Positions 9,106 to 17,562 of a DNA stretch of 64,000 nt are shown piece by piece. The stretch spans positions 1-64,000 of the forward strand of contig NZ_WHNX01000010.1 in NCBI RefSeq assembly GCF_009362815.1. Direction: 5' to 3'. The stretch's first letter is position 1. Every line of letters begins with the position of its first letter. The DNA comes from Alkalibaculum sporogenes (GTDB lineage Bacteria; Bacillota; Clostridia; Eubacteriales; Alkalibacteraceae). A program made the translations under genes and the position numbers. The notes below the pieces were generated by a model, which did no database searches, was not told the DNA's origin, and saw only the letters and a list, made by a program, of their open reading frames with translations.

Positions 9106-9870
9106 TTAGAGTCCATAATAAATAGAAAGAATTGCACCAACACCGAAAGCTAAGGCAATAGCTACTGTTAAAGCTTCAGCAGCTCTAGCAACACCAGACA
9201 ATAAATCGCCACGCATTGCATCTCTAATTGCAGTTGTCATAGCTAAACCGGGTAATAATGGTGTCATAGCCCCTATAATAATTATATCAATATTACCTAT
9301 CTTAAAAAAAGAAGTTAATGCTATAGAGCAAATAGAGATTATAGCCCCACCAATGATACTAATTGCAAAATTAAATATATCATTAATTTCAATCAAATTA
9401 AATACTAAATGAACGAATATGCCACAAAAAGCCGCTGCAAACAGATCAAATATAGTTCCTTGTAATAGTAGTGCGAAAAAACCGGAGGAAACTGCAGCTG
9501 CTAAAATATAAATAAATTTATTATGATTTTCTGCATTATGTAACTGCTCTAGCCTCTCTATTGACTCTTGAATATTTAGTTGACCTTTGACTAGTTTTCT
9601 CGATACATCATTTACATTATGAATTGCAGCCAAGTTGACAGTTCGATTTCTAATTCGTTTAATTACTGTATTTACTTGACCATTATTATTTGTAACACTA
9701 ATAAATATACCAGTAGGTATAGCTATTATATCTGTTTCAAGACCAAGTGATTGACCAATTAAAGAAACTGTCTCCTCAGCCCTGTAAGTTTCTCCACCAT
9801 TTTCAAGTATGATTTGTGCACAAAGTTTTGAGAGGTTGGATACTTCAATAATATTAATAATATTCTTCAT
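9106..9870 (-). CDS. ThrE-type threonine/serine exporter, N-terminal half protein
   Basis: A 254-residue protein of the ThrE (DUF1212) family. The first 110 residues are soluble and carry the family pattern ILENGGETYRAEETV; five hydrophobic segments follow from about residue 120, including GAMTPLLPGLAMTTAIRD, the duplicate of the loop seen in its partner. The start ATG has GGAG 7 nt upstream. It is transcribed first, ahead of the DUF3815 gene. Together they probably form an inner-membrane exporter for small amino acids, which suits an amino-acid fermenter. Confidence 0.87.
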   Translation of the reverse strand: MKNIINIIEVSNLSKLCAQIILENGGETYRAEETVSLIGQSLGLETDIIAIPTGIFISVTNNNGQVNTVIKRIRNRTVNLAAIHNVNDVSRKLVKGQLNIQESIERLEQLHNAENHNKFIYILAAAVSSGFFALLLQGTIFDLFAAAFCGIFVHLVFNLIEINDIFNFAISIIGGAIISICSIALTSFFKIGNIDIIIIGAMTPLLPGLAMTTAIRDAMRGDLLSGVARAAEALTVAIALAFGVGAILSIYYGL

Positions 9871-10169
9871 CAGTTATCTCCAGTATCTAATATGACATAA
9901 TCTATATAGTTAGTATATGGCAAGTTACTAGTACCATTCACAATTTAAGAAAACACAAGATATTATGATAATTATGTCTATATTATATGAAAATAAGGTC
10001 TACAATATTTAATAAATTGAATAGCAAAAGGTTAAGAATCTACTTAAATGATTGTATGAATAAGAAAATTAAAATAGATAGTTAGATAAAAAATATAAAA
10101 TTCTACAAATGTATAAAAATCACAAATTCTTCACATAATCTATATATTAGTGCATTAGGAGGAATATGA
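9871..10169. other. Divergent intergenic region
   Basis: About 300 bases, very AT-rich, between the divergent thrE pair and the cap-domain gene. It must contain promoters for both directions, but I could not fix a convincing -35/-10 pair and see no operator palindrome. Confidence 0.4.
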
Positions 10170-10433
10170 ATGATTGATTACGAGGGTTTTAGTAAGGCTT
10201 TAGGTAAATTGCATGAGGAGGAAGCTTTAAGACTTGCACATGAGTTTATTAATAGCGATCCAAATGAAGAAGAAGAAAAATTATTTATGAAAGCAGCACA
10301 AAATGGTATAGATACAGTAGCAGAGCAATTCGAAATGAGAAAGTATTCTGTTGGCGAACTCATATATGCAAAAGAAATATTATCTCAAATAATGGATATG
10401 ATATTACCTAAGATGCATGCAGTGGAAAGTTAA
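10170..10433 (+). CDS. Stand-alone corrinoid-protein cap-like domain
   Basis: An 87-residue acidic helical protein. The second half (AEQFEMRKYSVGELIYAKEI, then helix) matches the pattern of the B12-binding_2 cap domain that precedes the Rossmann domain in MtaC/MtbC/MtmC-type corrinoid proteins, where it reads roughly VGEKFEKGEYFVPELMMAGE. The cobalamin-binding domain (DXHXXG) is absent; the gene ends cleanly in a terminator. It could be a functional helical domain, a partner for another protein, or a relic. An AGGAGG site lies before the ATG. The family call is by pattern and is moderately sure. Confidence 0.6.
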   Translation: MIDYEGFSKALGKLHEEEALRLAHEFINSDPNEEEEKLFMKAAQNGIDTVAEQFEMRKYSVGELIYAKEILSQIMDMILPKMHAVES

Positions 10434-10450
10434 ATTCAGAAATTTAAACA

Positions 10451-10482
10451 CACAAGACATTGTTAATTAACAATGTCTTGTG
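10451..10482. terminator. Bidirectional terminator (32-nt perfect palindrome)
   Basis: The 16-nt arm CACAAGACATTGTTAA is followed at once by its exact complement. It lies between the convergent cap-domain gene and the SASP gene, with A/T-rich flanks, so it can end both transcripts. Confidence 0.8.
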
Positions 10483-10493
10483 AAAAAAAGTTA

Positions 10494-10682
10494 TTACATA
10501 TTGTTATTTTTAGCTTTATCTTCATAAGAAAGTATCATACGTTTGACCATTTCTCCACCTATGGAGCCAGCTTGTTTTGAAGTCAATTCACCGTTATAAC
10601 CTTCTTTTAAGTTGATATCAAGATCTCTTGCACATTCAACTTTAAATTGTTGTAAACCAGATTTTTGTGATCTTCTACTCAT
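10494..10682 (-). CDS. Alpha/beta-type small acid-soluble spore protein
   Basis: A 62-residue DNA-binding protein that coats and protects spore DNA. The C-terminal half has the conserved block LTSKQAGSIGGEMVKRMI of alpha/beta SASPs. The N-terminal half is less typical (QFKVECARDLDINLKEG), so the usual germination-protease site is not obvious. It is a monocistronic gene with AAGGAGG before the ATG, as expected for a sporulation gene. It is the best evidence in the window that this organism forms endospores. Confidence 0.92.
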   Translation of the reverse strand: MSRRSQKSGLQQFKVECARDLDINLKEGYNGELTSKQAGSIGGEMVKRMILSYEDKAKNNNM

Positions 10683-11150
10683 GATTGCACCTCCTTTGTA
10701 TAATAATAGTTTGTAATAAATCGAACATAATAATCATGTAAATTATAGTATTTGCACTATAATTTTCTAATTATCGCGAAGTAATGAGCCAAGTGGCTGT
10801 TTGCAGACATTTGGCGACTACCGCGTAACCGCGAGAAAATCGCAAAGCGTGTTTCTTGTGGTTGCATAAATAGTTAGAATAAATTATTTTTATAGGATTG
10901 GTCCTTGTAAAACTAGATATAATTTATAATTAAAAGTGTACAAGTTTCAAAATTTGACAAATTTTCTCTATTATTTCATATAACATAATAATAAATATTA
11001 ATATTGGTAAAAATATGAATAAAATTGTATGTCATAATGATAATTTATATTATAATATTAAATATTAATGATTTTAGTATATTAAATTGGTATATTATAG
11101 ATATAATATCAGTAGTTTTAAATAGCTAGTATTGATGAAGGAGTGTAGTC
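10683..11150. other. Intergenic region upstream of the GGDEF gene
   Basis: 468 bases. The left part holds the SASP promoter region and a small dyad (ATTATAGT/ACTATAAT near 10743-10764), the middle holds repeat copy A, and the right 280 bases are very AT-rich and hold the promoter of the GGDEF gene. I see no gene. Confidence 0.5.
10781..10865 (-). repeat. Structured dispersed repeat, copy A
   Basis: Read on the minus strand, this 85-nt element contains two consecutive hairpins: one built on AACCACAAGAAA paired with TTTCTCGCGGTT through G-U wobbles, and one built on GCCAAATG paired with CACTTGGC. The core at 10781-10821 matches the complement of 24441-24481 at 39 of 41 positions, and the first hairpin is conserved in shape rather than in sequence. 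This points to a structured RNA or a small mobile hairpin element. Confidence 0.75.
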
Positions 11151-12587
11151 ATGGCTAGTAATATTATGATTGTCAACAATTACAAAGAAAAATTATTAAT
11201 AAAGGATATATTAGAGGATAGGTTAAAAGAAATAGCAATTTTTAATCTTGAATATCTAGATAATCTGATTAGTGAATTAATAATTAATAATATTCAAGTA
11301 TGTCTTTTATATATTAATGATAAGAGTGATGTTAAAGTACTCCAAGAAATAAAAGAAAATCCTCATGTTATGGACTTGCCTATTATTATTTGTAGTGAAA
11401 ATTTGAATGTTGATATTATGGAACAAACTCTAACACTTGGAGCATATGATTACCTTGTTACACCTAAAGATGATGAGATATTAGAAAAACTATTTTGTCT
11501 AAAGATTCAAAATGCGATAAACCATATAAAAAGATATGAAGAAATTATATATTTAAGTTATCATGATGAAATGACAGGTTTATATAATAAGAGATTTTTT
11601 AAAGAAGAGATAAGAAGATTAGATACTAAAAGGCAATTACCAATCTCAGTAGTTGTAGGAGATGTAAATAGCTTAAAGATGACAAACGACGTATTTGGAC
11701 ATCATATAGGCGATAAAATTATAGTAGAAGTAGCAAATGTTTTAAAGCAATTTTGTAGGAAGGAAGATATTATTGCTAGATGGGGCGGAGATGAATTTTA
11801 TATACTACTACCTAAGACTTCAAGAGAATTAGCGAAGAGTATATATAAAAGAATCCAAAGTTCATGTCTAGATCATATATTTAATAATATACCTATAAGT
11901 GTTTCATTAGGATATCATACAAAAGAAAATGATGATGAAAATATTGACAGCACAATTAGAAGAGCAGAAGAATGGATGTATAAGCATAAATTAGAACAAA
12001 GCAAATCTTTTAACGCTAAGATGATTAAGTCATTTAAAGACACTATTACAGCAAAAAATCCTAAATATCATTTATATAATGATGCTAAATATGAATTGGT
12101 TAAAAAAATGGGTAGCAAACTTAGTTTAACTGAAGATGAGTTAGTGATACTGAAATCATTAGTTATGTTTGCAGATATTGGATATATTACTTTACAGGAG
12201 AGCATTATTAATAAAAAAGAAAAGTTGAGTACAGAAGAATGGGATGAAATAAGAAAACATACAGAGATAGGATATAGAATTGCAAAAGCGTCACCTGAAT
12301 TAAATAATATCGCAGATTACATATTGTACCATCACGAAAGATGGGATGGTAAAGGTTATCCACATGGATTAAGAGGTGAAAGGATACCACAGTTATCTAG
12401 AATAATATCTATTGTGAATGCATATGATGCAATGATAAGCGTGAGACCTTATCGAAGAGCTTTTAACAAAGAAGAAGCCATTAGCAAACTATTAGAGGGA
12501 GCTGGATCTCAATTCGATCCTTATTTAGTTAATGTTTTTTTAGATACATGTGCAATTTCAGAAAATCGCGCTTTTACAGGCACTTAA
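11151..12587 (+). CDS. Pseudo-receiver / GGDEF / degenerate HD-GYP protein
   Basis: A 478-residue cyclic-di-GMP protein with three domains. Residues 1-125 resemble a response-regulator receiver, but the phospho-acceptor position is Tyr54 (CLLYIND) and the acidic pair is missing; Lys106 is kept. Residues 135-285 form a GGDEF cyclase with intact WGGDEF (211-216) and an RxxD inhibitory site (203-206), so it is probably active. Residues 300-470 are HD-GYP-like with HHERWDGKGYP (394-404), but the catalytic HD dyad reads AD (341-342). The net activity is therefore likely synthesis, with the HD-GYP part sensing. No partner kinase is nearby. The ATG has AAGGAG 7 nt upstream. Confidence 0.88.
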   Translation: MASNIMIVNNYKEKLLIKDILEDRLKEIAIFNLEYLDNLISELIINNIQVCLLYINDKSDVKVLQEIKENPHVMDLPIIICSENLNVDIMEQTLTLGAYDYLVTPKDDEILEKLFCLKIQNAINHIKRYEEIIYLSYHDEMTGLYNKRFFKEEIRRLDTKRQLPISVVVGDVNSLKMTNDVFGHHIGDKIIVEVANVLKQFCRKEDIIARWGGDEFYILLPKTSRELAKSIYKRIQSSCLDHIFNNIPISVSLGYHTKENDDENIDSTIRRAEEWMYKHKLEQSKSFNAKMIKSFKDTITAKNPKYHLYNDAKYELVKKMGSKLSLTEDELVILKSLVMFADIGYITLQESIINKKEKLSTEEWDEIRKHTEIGYRIAKASPELNNIADYILYHHERWDGKGYPHGLRGERIPQLSRIISIVNAYDAMISVRPYRRAFNKEEAISKLLEGAGSQFDPYLVNVFLDTCAISENRAFTGT

Positions 12588-12660
12588 TCTCCCATTTACA
12601 TCTTAAATCTTGAAGCGGGAGCAATACCCAATTTACCTTGCCTGAAAGGCAAGAGAAATA
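12588..12660 (+). repeat. IS200/IS605-like end module (third related element)
   Basis: Directly after the stop codon, TCTCCC pairs at a distance with GGGAG in TCTTGAAGCGGGAG (12608-12621), followed by a small hairpin TTGCCTGAAAGGCAA. The segment resembles CCTTGAAGTGGGAG at 24356-24369 and, from memory, the right ends or guide-RNA scaffolds of clostridial IS200/IS605-type elements. No transposase is present. Confidence 0.4.
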
Positions 12661-12673
12661 AAGTTACTTACTT

Positions 12674-12709
12674 ATATCTTCCATATAAATGTGGAAGATA
12701 TTTTTTTTA
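12674..12709 (+). terminator. Terminator of the GGDEF gene
   Basis: The 11-nt arms ATATCTTCCAT and GTGGAAGATAT (one wobble) are followed by eight T residues. Confidence 0.85.
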
Positions 12710-12795
12710 TTTAATTCTAAACATTGATTTGTATGAATGAAAATGAATTCTTTGAAAAAACTAAGGTCATACTTTTAAAAAAGAGGAGATATTAT

Positions 12796-13155
12796 GTGAA
12801 ACAAGAAAAATTAAAAATATATAGAGATAAACTTGTAGCTGAAAAAGATAGAGTCCATAAACTAATGGAAAAAATGAAAGAAAATAGAGTATCTGATATG
12901 TATGACGAAATGGATCAAGAGCTCTCTACATTTGACAATCATCCTGGTGATTTAGGCACGATTCGTAGTGACATTGAAAGAGGAGCTTATATAAAAGATA
13001 ATGAGATAAGTATATTAAGAAAAGTTGATGAAGCACTACATGCAATTGATGAAAATACTTATGGCTTTTGTAAAGAGTGTGGTAAGACAATTTCTGAGGA
13101 AAGATTAGATTTAATTCCTTATGCTACAACCTGCGTAAATTGTCAAACAAACTAA
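12796..13155 (+). CDS. DksA/TraR-family zinc-finger protein
   Basis: A 119-residue protein with an N-terminal helical half, an acidic stretch with DNHPGDLGT (near 53-61), and a C-terminal four-cysteine zinc finger: FCKECG followed by CVNCQ. This is the architecture of Firmicute DksA/TraR proteins (YteA type, often linked to spores). The GTG start at 12796 is chosen because GAGGAGA lies 7 nt upstream; an extended reading frame from 12724 has no ribosome site. Its exact role, RNA-polymerase binding or otherwise, is not known here. Confidence 0.85.
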   Translation: MKQEKLKIYRDKLVAEKDRVHKLMEKMKENRVSDMYDEMDQELSTFDNHPGDLGTIRSDIERGAYIKDNEISILRKVDEALHAIDENTYGFCKECGKTISEERLDLIPYATTCVNCQTN

Positions 13156-13179
13156 TAGTAATATATAGTAACTAAATAA

Positions 13180-13211
13180 ATACATAGGCGCATTTTTTGC
13201 GTCCTATGTAT
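13180..13211. terminator. Stem-loop after the DksA-like gene
   Basis: ATACATAGG-CGC and GCG-T-CCTATGTAT form a strong hairpin with a T-rich loop about 25 nt past the stop codon. The 3' T-run is missing, so its strength as a terminator is uncertain. Confidence 0.55.
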
Positions 13212-13310
13212 ACTTACTGCATGTAAATGTTTATTCTGATAAAGAATATGGCAATGTACTCTTTTATAGGATATACTATAATACAAATTACATTTGAAAG
13301 GTGAATTTAC

Positions 13311-14066
13311 ATGTTACATGAATTTTCTAGGACTGAATTAATAATAGGAAAAGAAAATATGGAAAAATTGAGAAATAGTAAAGTAGCTATATTTGGTGTA
13401 GGTGGTGTAGGTTCTTTCGTGGTTGAAGGATTAGTTCGTTCTGGTATAGGGAAATTTGTTCTTATTGACGACGATAGTATTTGCTTAACTAATCTTAATA
13501 GACAATTACATGCTACAAAAAAAACTATTGGTAAGCCTAAAGTAGATGCTATGAAAGATAGAATTTTAGAGATTAATCCAAAAGCCGAAATTGCTACATA
13601 TCAGGAGTTTTATTTGCCAGGTCAAGGAGAAAAGTTAATATTTGACGATTATGATTACATAGTTGATGCAATAGATACAGTTACTGGAAAATTAGATTTA
13701 GTAGTCAATGCTAAAAATCGGAACATAAAAATTATAAGTTCAATGGGAGCTGGAAACAAATTAGATCCAACAGCATTTGAGGTATCAGATATATATAATA
13801 CATCTGTATGTCCACTTGCAAAGGTTATGCGCAGAGAACTAAAAAGAAGAGAAATATCATCTCTTAAAGTTGTATACTCTAAAGAAATACCGATTAAACC
13901 AACAGGTAATGAGGATGCAAGTTGTGCAGTAGGTTGCATCTGTCCATCAGGCACAACTAGAAAATGTACAACTAAACACCAAATACCAGGAAGTATATCT
14001 TTTGTACCATCAGTAGTTGGATTAATTATTGCTGGAGAAGTAGTTAAAGACCTAATTAAATTATGA
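13311..14066 (+). CDS. tcdA: tRNA threonylcarbamoyladenosine dehydratase
   Basis: A 251-residue E1-like (ThiF/MoeB fold) enzyme that cyclises t6A37 in tRNAs to ct6A using ATP. The nucleotide-binding loop is VAIFGVGGVGSFVVEGL, and the following DDD...LTNLNRQL is the E1 adenylation motif. The C-terminal CAVGCICPSGTTRKC contains the cysteines typical of the TcdA/YgdL group. The length is normal. It is a single gene; no csdE/csdA partners are present nearby. The ATG is preceded by AAAGGTG. Confidence 0.9.
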   Translation: MLHEFSRTELIIGKENMEKLRNSKVAIFGVGGVGSFVVEGLVRSGIGKFVLIDDDSICLTNLNRQLHATKKTIGKPKVDAMKDRILEINPKAEIATYQEFYLPGQGEKLIFDDYDYIVDAIDTVTGKLDLVVNAKNRNIKIISSMGAGNKLDPTAFEVSDIYNTSVCPLAKVMRRELKRREISSLKVVYSKEIPIKPTGNEDASCAVGCICPSGTTRKCTTKHQIPGSISFVPSVVGLIIAGEVVKDLIKL

Positions 14067-14213
14067 TTATTTTAATTTAACATAGATTAATTAAATCAAA
14101 TATTTTACAATTAATGAGAAAGTGCTTCTTTTCTGATGTTTAATATTGTATAATATTAAGAAAATTATTGATAACAACTAGGGAGCAAAATAAGTATTTG
14201 AGGAGAATATATT

Positions 14214-15242
14214 ATGAGAATGAATTATATTAAAAAAATACCATCTATTGAAGAGATTCTTGAACGGACACCTTTGCCTAATCATATTAAAGAGATAAAA
14301 CAAAAAAGGGATATTGAAATTACTAATATATTTGAAAGTAAAGATGATAGATTTATTTTAATTATTGGGCCTTGTTCTGCTGATAATGAAGATTCTGTAT
14401 GCGAGTATATTAAAAGACTTGCACAAGTTCAAGAAAAAGTGAATGATAAGATCCTTATTATACCTAGAATATATACTAATAAACCTAGAACTACTGGGAT
14501 TGGCTACAAGGGCATGGTTCATCAGCCTGATCCACAAAAAGATCCAGATTTGCTTGAAGGTATTAAGGCAATACGTAAATTACATATTCGATCGTTAACT
14601 GAATTTCATATGTCTGCAGCAGATGAAATGCTTTATCCTGAGAACTATACATATTTAACAGATGTGTTAGGATATATTGCAATAGGTGCACGTTCAGTTG
14701 AGAATCAACAACATAGGCTTACAGTTAGTGGTGTAGATGTACCTGTAGGAATGAAAAATCCCACTAGTGGCGATTTTTCTGTGATGTTTAATTCAATATT
14801 AGCTGCACAATCGAGTCATAATTTTATATTTAATGGTTGGGAAGTTGAAACTTCAGGAAACCCTCATAGTCATGCCATTTTACGAGGAGCCGTTGATTCT
14901 TACGGAAGAAATATACCAAATTATCACTATGAAGATTTAGCATACATAGCTAAAGAATACGAAAAGTTAAACTTAGCAAATCCAGCAATTATTGTTGATA
15001 CAAATCATGCAAACTCTATGAAAAAGTATTATGAACAACCAAGAATTACCATGGAAATTTTATTAAATATGAATTATAATCCTCTATTGAAAAAAATGAT
15101 AAAAGGATTGATGATAGAAAGTTATATAGAAGAAGGAAACCAAGGTATAGACGGTTGCAAATACGGAAAATCTATAACTGATGCATGTCTAGGCTGGGAG
15201 GCCACAGAGAGGCTTGTATTTGACATAGCTGAGAAACTATAG
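14214..15242 (+). CDS. aroF: 3-deoxy-7-phosphoheptulonate synthase, class I
   Basis: A 342-residue DAHP synthase, the first step of aromatic amino acid synthesis, joining PEP and erythrose 4-phosphate. It shows LIIGPCSADN (active-site start), PRTTGIGYKGM (PEP-binding Arg/Lys) and GARSVENQQHR, the class I-alpha (AroF/G/H) pattern, with the N-terminal extension that binds feedback inhibitors in the enterobacterial enzymes. Which amino acid inhibits it cannot be read. GAGGAG stands 8 nt before the ATG. It is not clustered with other aro genes. Confidence 0.92.
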   Translation: MRMNYIKKIPSIEEILERTPLPNHIKEIKQKRDIEITNIFESKDDRFILIIGPCSADNEDSVCEYIKRLAQVQEKVNDKILIIPRIYTNKPRTTGIGYKGMVHQPDPQKDPDLLEGIKAIRKLHIRSLTEFHMSAADEMLYPENYTYLTDVLGYIAIGARSVENQQHRLTVSGVDVPVGMKNPTSGDFSVMFNSILAAQSSHNFIFNGWEVETSGNPHSHAILRGAVDSYGRNIPNYHYEDLAYIAKEYEKLNLANPAIIVDTNHANSMKKYYEQPRITMEILLNMNYNPLLKKMIKGLMIESYIEEGNQGIDGCKYGKSITDACLGWEATERLVFDIAEKL

Positions 15243-15614
15243 GGTATAGGAAGCGTATTATCTAAAACTAGTCTTATGGTGGTATATAGCTTTGTAAAAT
15301 GCAATAATTAACTACGTACTAAAAGAGTAAACAATTTCAGGTGAAGTTTGATGTAATAATTGGTAATTAGTTTGATTTCATAATATAGCATATTAAAGAG
15401 AAATATTATTTTATTAATATTTCTCTTTTGTGTAGGAAAGATAGTGGACCATAACTAAACACATAACAAAAGATACTTGCGAATACAATTACTTAAAGTA
15501 GATTTGCTACAACATACACTTTTATAAAAATATGAAAAATAATAGATATAAAAATTAAATTAGGGGTATAAAATATTAAGGATTGAAAAATACAATAAAT
15601 ATGGAGTTGTTAAA
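15243..15614. other. Intergenic region after aroF
   Basis: 372 bases. It holds one terminator (listed separately) and AT-rich sequence with the promoter of the following lipoprotein gene. No gene is seen. Confidence 0.5.
15395..15429 (+). terminator. Terminator downstream of aroF
   Basis: The 14-bp perfect inverted repeat AAAGAGAAATATTA / TAATATTTCTCTTT ends in T residues, about 150 nt after the aroF stop. Confidence 0.75.
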
Positions 15615-16205
15615 ATGAAAAAGATCGTATTACTATTATTTATGACTTTAATAATAAGTGTCACCATAATAGGATGTACTCCTGATACTGAAGAAATTAT
15701 TGATGGAGTAGATGAAGATATAATTGATCAGCCAGTAGATGAAAACAATAATGATAAACCAAATGATGATAGGATTACTTCAAGTGGTACATTTGTCGGT
15801 TTTGCTGATAATAATTCCTTTGAGGTTATTGATGATCAAAATGGTTATATAGTGTTCTATAAGAATGGAGCCTATGAAGATTATAGCAGTTTAAATCTAA
15901 ATGCTGGTGATCGAATTAAAACAATTTACAAAAGAGAAAAAGAACAAAACCATGTAGAAAAAGTGGAAGTATTAAGCCAAGTGGACCAAGAAATTAACTT
16001 GGTTACCAAAAATGTTAATTATGTTGGATTAATTGATAGAAATAGTTTTGAAGTTATAAGCGACGACGAAAACATAGCCCTTAGATATTTATCAGCAGAA
16101 GATAAAATCGAAAGTTTAGATATAGACAGTAATGATTTGATTGAAGTTACTTGGTATGAAAATGAAGAAGGTCAGCTTATTGTACTTTGGATTGAGTTTG
16201 ATTAG
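15615..16205 (+). CDS. Unknown lipoprotein with an internal duplication
   Basis: A 196-residue secreted lipoprotein: a lysine start, a hydrophobic stretch and the lipobox IIGC with Cys21, then an acidic linker rich in Asp, Glu and Asn. The mature part contains two copies of a roughly 55-residue unit, FVGFADNNSFEVIDD (from about 58) and YVGLIDRNSFEVISDD (from about 136), each followed by a beta-rich segment with a conserved acidic patch. Such small repeated beta domains are often ligand-binding, but I do not recognise the family. It is a monocistronic gene. Confidence 0.78.
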   Translation: MKKIVLLLFMTLIISVTIIGCTPDTEEIIDGVDEDIIDQPVDENNNDKPNDDRITSSGTFVGFADNNSFEVIDDQNGYIVFYKNGAYEDYSSLNLNAGDRIKTIYKREKEQNHVEKVEVLSQVDQEINLVTKNVNYVGLIDRNSFEVISDDENIALRYLSAEDKIESLDIDSNDLIEVTWYENEEGQLIVLWIEFD

Positions 16206-16239
16206 AAATTATAGTATCAGCATGGTCAAGAACAAAATT

Positions 16240-16272
16240 ATTTAAGGGCATTTGCAGATAATTGCCCTTAAA
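16240..16272. terminator. Bidirectional terminator between the lipoprotein gene and dxr
   Basis: TTTAAGGGCA and TGCCCTTAAA form a 10-bp stem with a 12-nt loop between convergent genes, with A/T-rich flanks. Confidence 0.75.
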
Positions 16273-16355
16273 TTTAGTAATGAATTAAAACTACTATATA
16301 TTATTTATAGATAAAGGATAATTACATACTTAAGTTTAAGGATACAATCTTCTAT

Positions 16356-17498
16356 TTAGCAGATAGTTGAAGCAGTAGCCCTAGCCCACTCATCGATTTG
16401 TAGTAATTTATCTAAGTCTAAATTGTAAATTATATCGTGCTTTTCCATAACCCTTTCAACAATTTGTGGAATTTGTATAAAATCAATTTTCTTCTTTAAA
16501 AAGTTTTCAACTACTATTTCATTTGCAGCATTCAATACAGTAGGCATACTTCCTCCTAATTTTATCGATTCGAAGGCCAAAGCTAGACACCTAAATGCTT
16601 CAGTATTTGGCTTTTCAAAGGTTAAAGAACCGATTTCTGCAAGGTTTAAAGATTTAATCTTATTGTTTATTCGAGCTGGATAAAACATTGCTAACTGGAT
16701 AGGAATTTTCATATCAGGATATCCTAATTGTGCTAATGTACTATGGTCTACATATTCTACTAAGGAATGTATAATGCTCTGAGGATGTACTACTACTTCA
16801 ATCTGTTCGGGGTCTAGTTCAAACAGCCATTTTGCTTCAATTACTTCTAGCCCCTTATTCATAAGAGTAGCAGAATCAATCGTTACTTTTTTGCCCATAG
16901 ACCAATTTGGATGTTTTAAAGCTTTCTCTACGGTAACATCTTTTAACTCCGTTAGACTTTTGCCTCTAAAAGGGCCTCCCGAGGCTGTGAGAATAATCTT
17001 ATGAATATCTTTTTCTCTATTACCCATCAGACACTGAAAGATCGCACTATGTTCACTATCTACGGGATATATTTTAATGTTTTTTTCTCTGGCTTTTTCC
17101 ATTACTATATGACCACCAGATACTAAGGTTTCTTTATTGGCTAAAGCAATATCTTTGCGTTTGTCAATTGCTTCTAATGTAGGGAGAAGACCGACCATAC
17201 CGGGCACAGCTGTTAAAGTAATATCTGCATCATACAGAGAAGCAACATCACATAATCCATTTAATCCAGATAAGACTTCTATTCTTTTACCTAAGCGCTT
17301 CTGAAGTTCATATGCTTTATCAGGATTCATTACAGCAACAACTTTTGGTTGAAATATTTTAATTTGCTTTTCTAATAAATCAATGTTTTCATTTGTAGTT
17401 AAACCTACAACTTTTAATTTGTCGGGATTATCAGTTACTATTTCTAAAGTCTGTGTCCCTATAGAGCCGGTAGAACCTAATATACTAACGTATTTCAT
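16356..17498 (-). CDS. dxr: 1-deoxy-D-xylulose 5-phosphate reductoisomerase
   Basis: A 380-residue NADPH enzyme of the MEP isoprenoid pathway. The N-terminus VSILGSTGSIGTQTLEIV is the cofactor loop. LANKETLVSGG, PVDSEHSAIFQCL and NKGLEVIEAKWLF carry the metal and substrate ligands. The length is normal. In many clostridia dxr sits between cdsA and rseP; here it stands apart, downstream of an unrelated regulator on the same strand and 64 nt away. AGGAG precedes the ATG. Confidence 0.95.
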   Translation of the reverse strand: MKYVSILGSTGSIGTQTLEIVTDNPDKLKVVGLTTNENIDLLEKQIKIFQPKVVAVMNPDKAYELQKRLGKRIEVLSGLNGLCDVASLYDADITLTAVPGMVGLLPTLEAIDKRKDIALANKETLVSGGHIVMEKAREKNIKIYPVDSEHSAIFQCLMGNREKDIHKIILTASGGPFRGKSLTELKDVTVEKALKHPNWSMGKKVTIDSATLMNKGLEVIEAKWLFELDPEQIEVVVHPQSIIHSLVEYVDHSTLAQLGYPDMKIPIQLAMFYPARINNKIKSLNLAEIGSLTFEKPNTEAFRCLALAFESIKLGGSMPTVLNAANEIVVENFLKKKIDFIQIPQIVERVMEKHDIIYNLDLDKLLQIDEWARATASTIC

Positions 17499-17562
17499 AA
17501 TTAAACACTCCTTACATTTTTATTAATTATTGCATAGTTTTTTTAAATTAATTTTATATTAT

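Noticed and set aside
10781-10865. A tRNA-like or riboswitch gene
   Set aside because: No cloverleaf or known riboswitch core. Its near-identity with 24441-24481 makes a dispersed element more likely.
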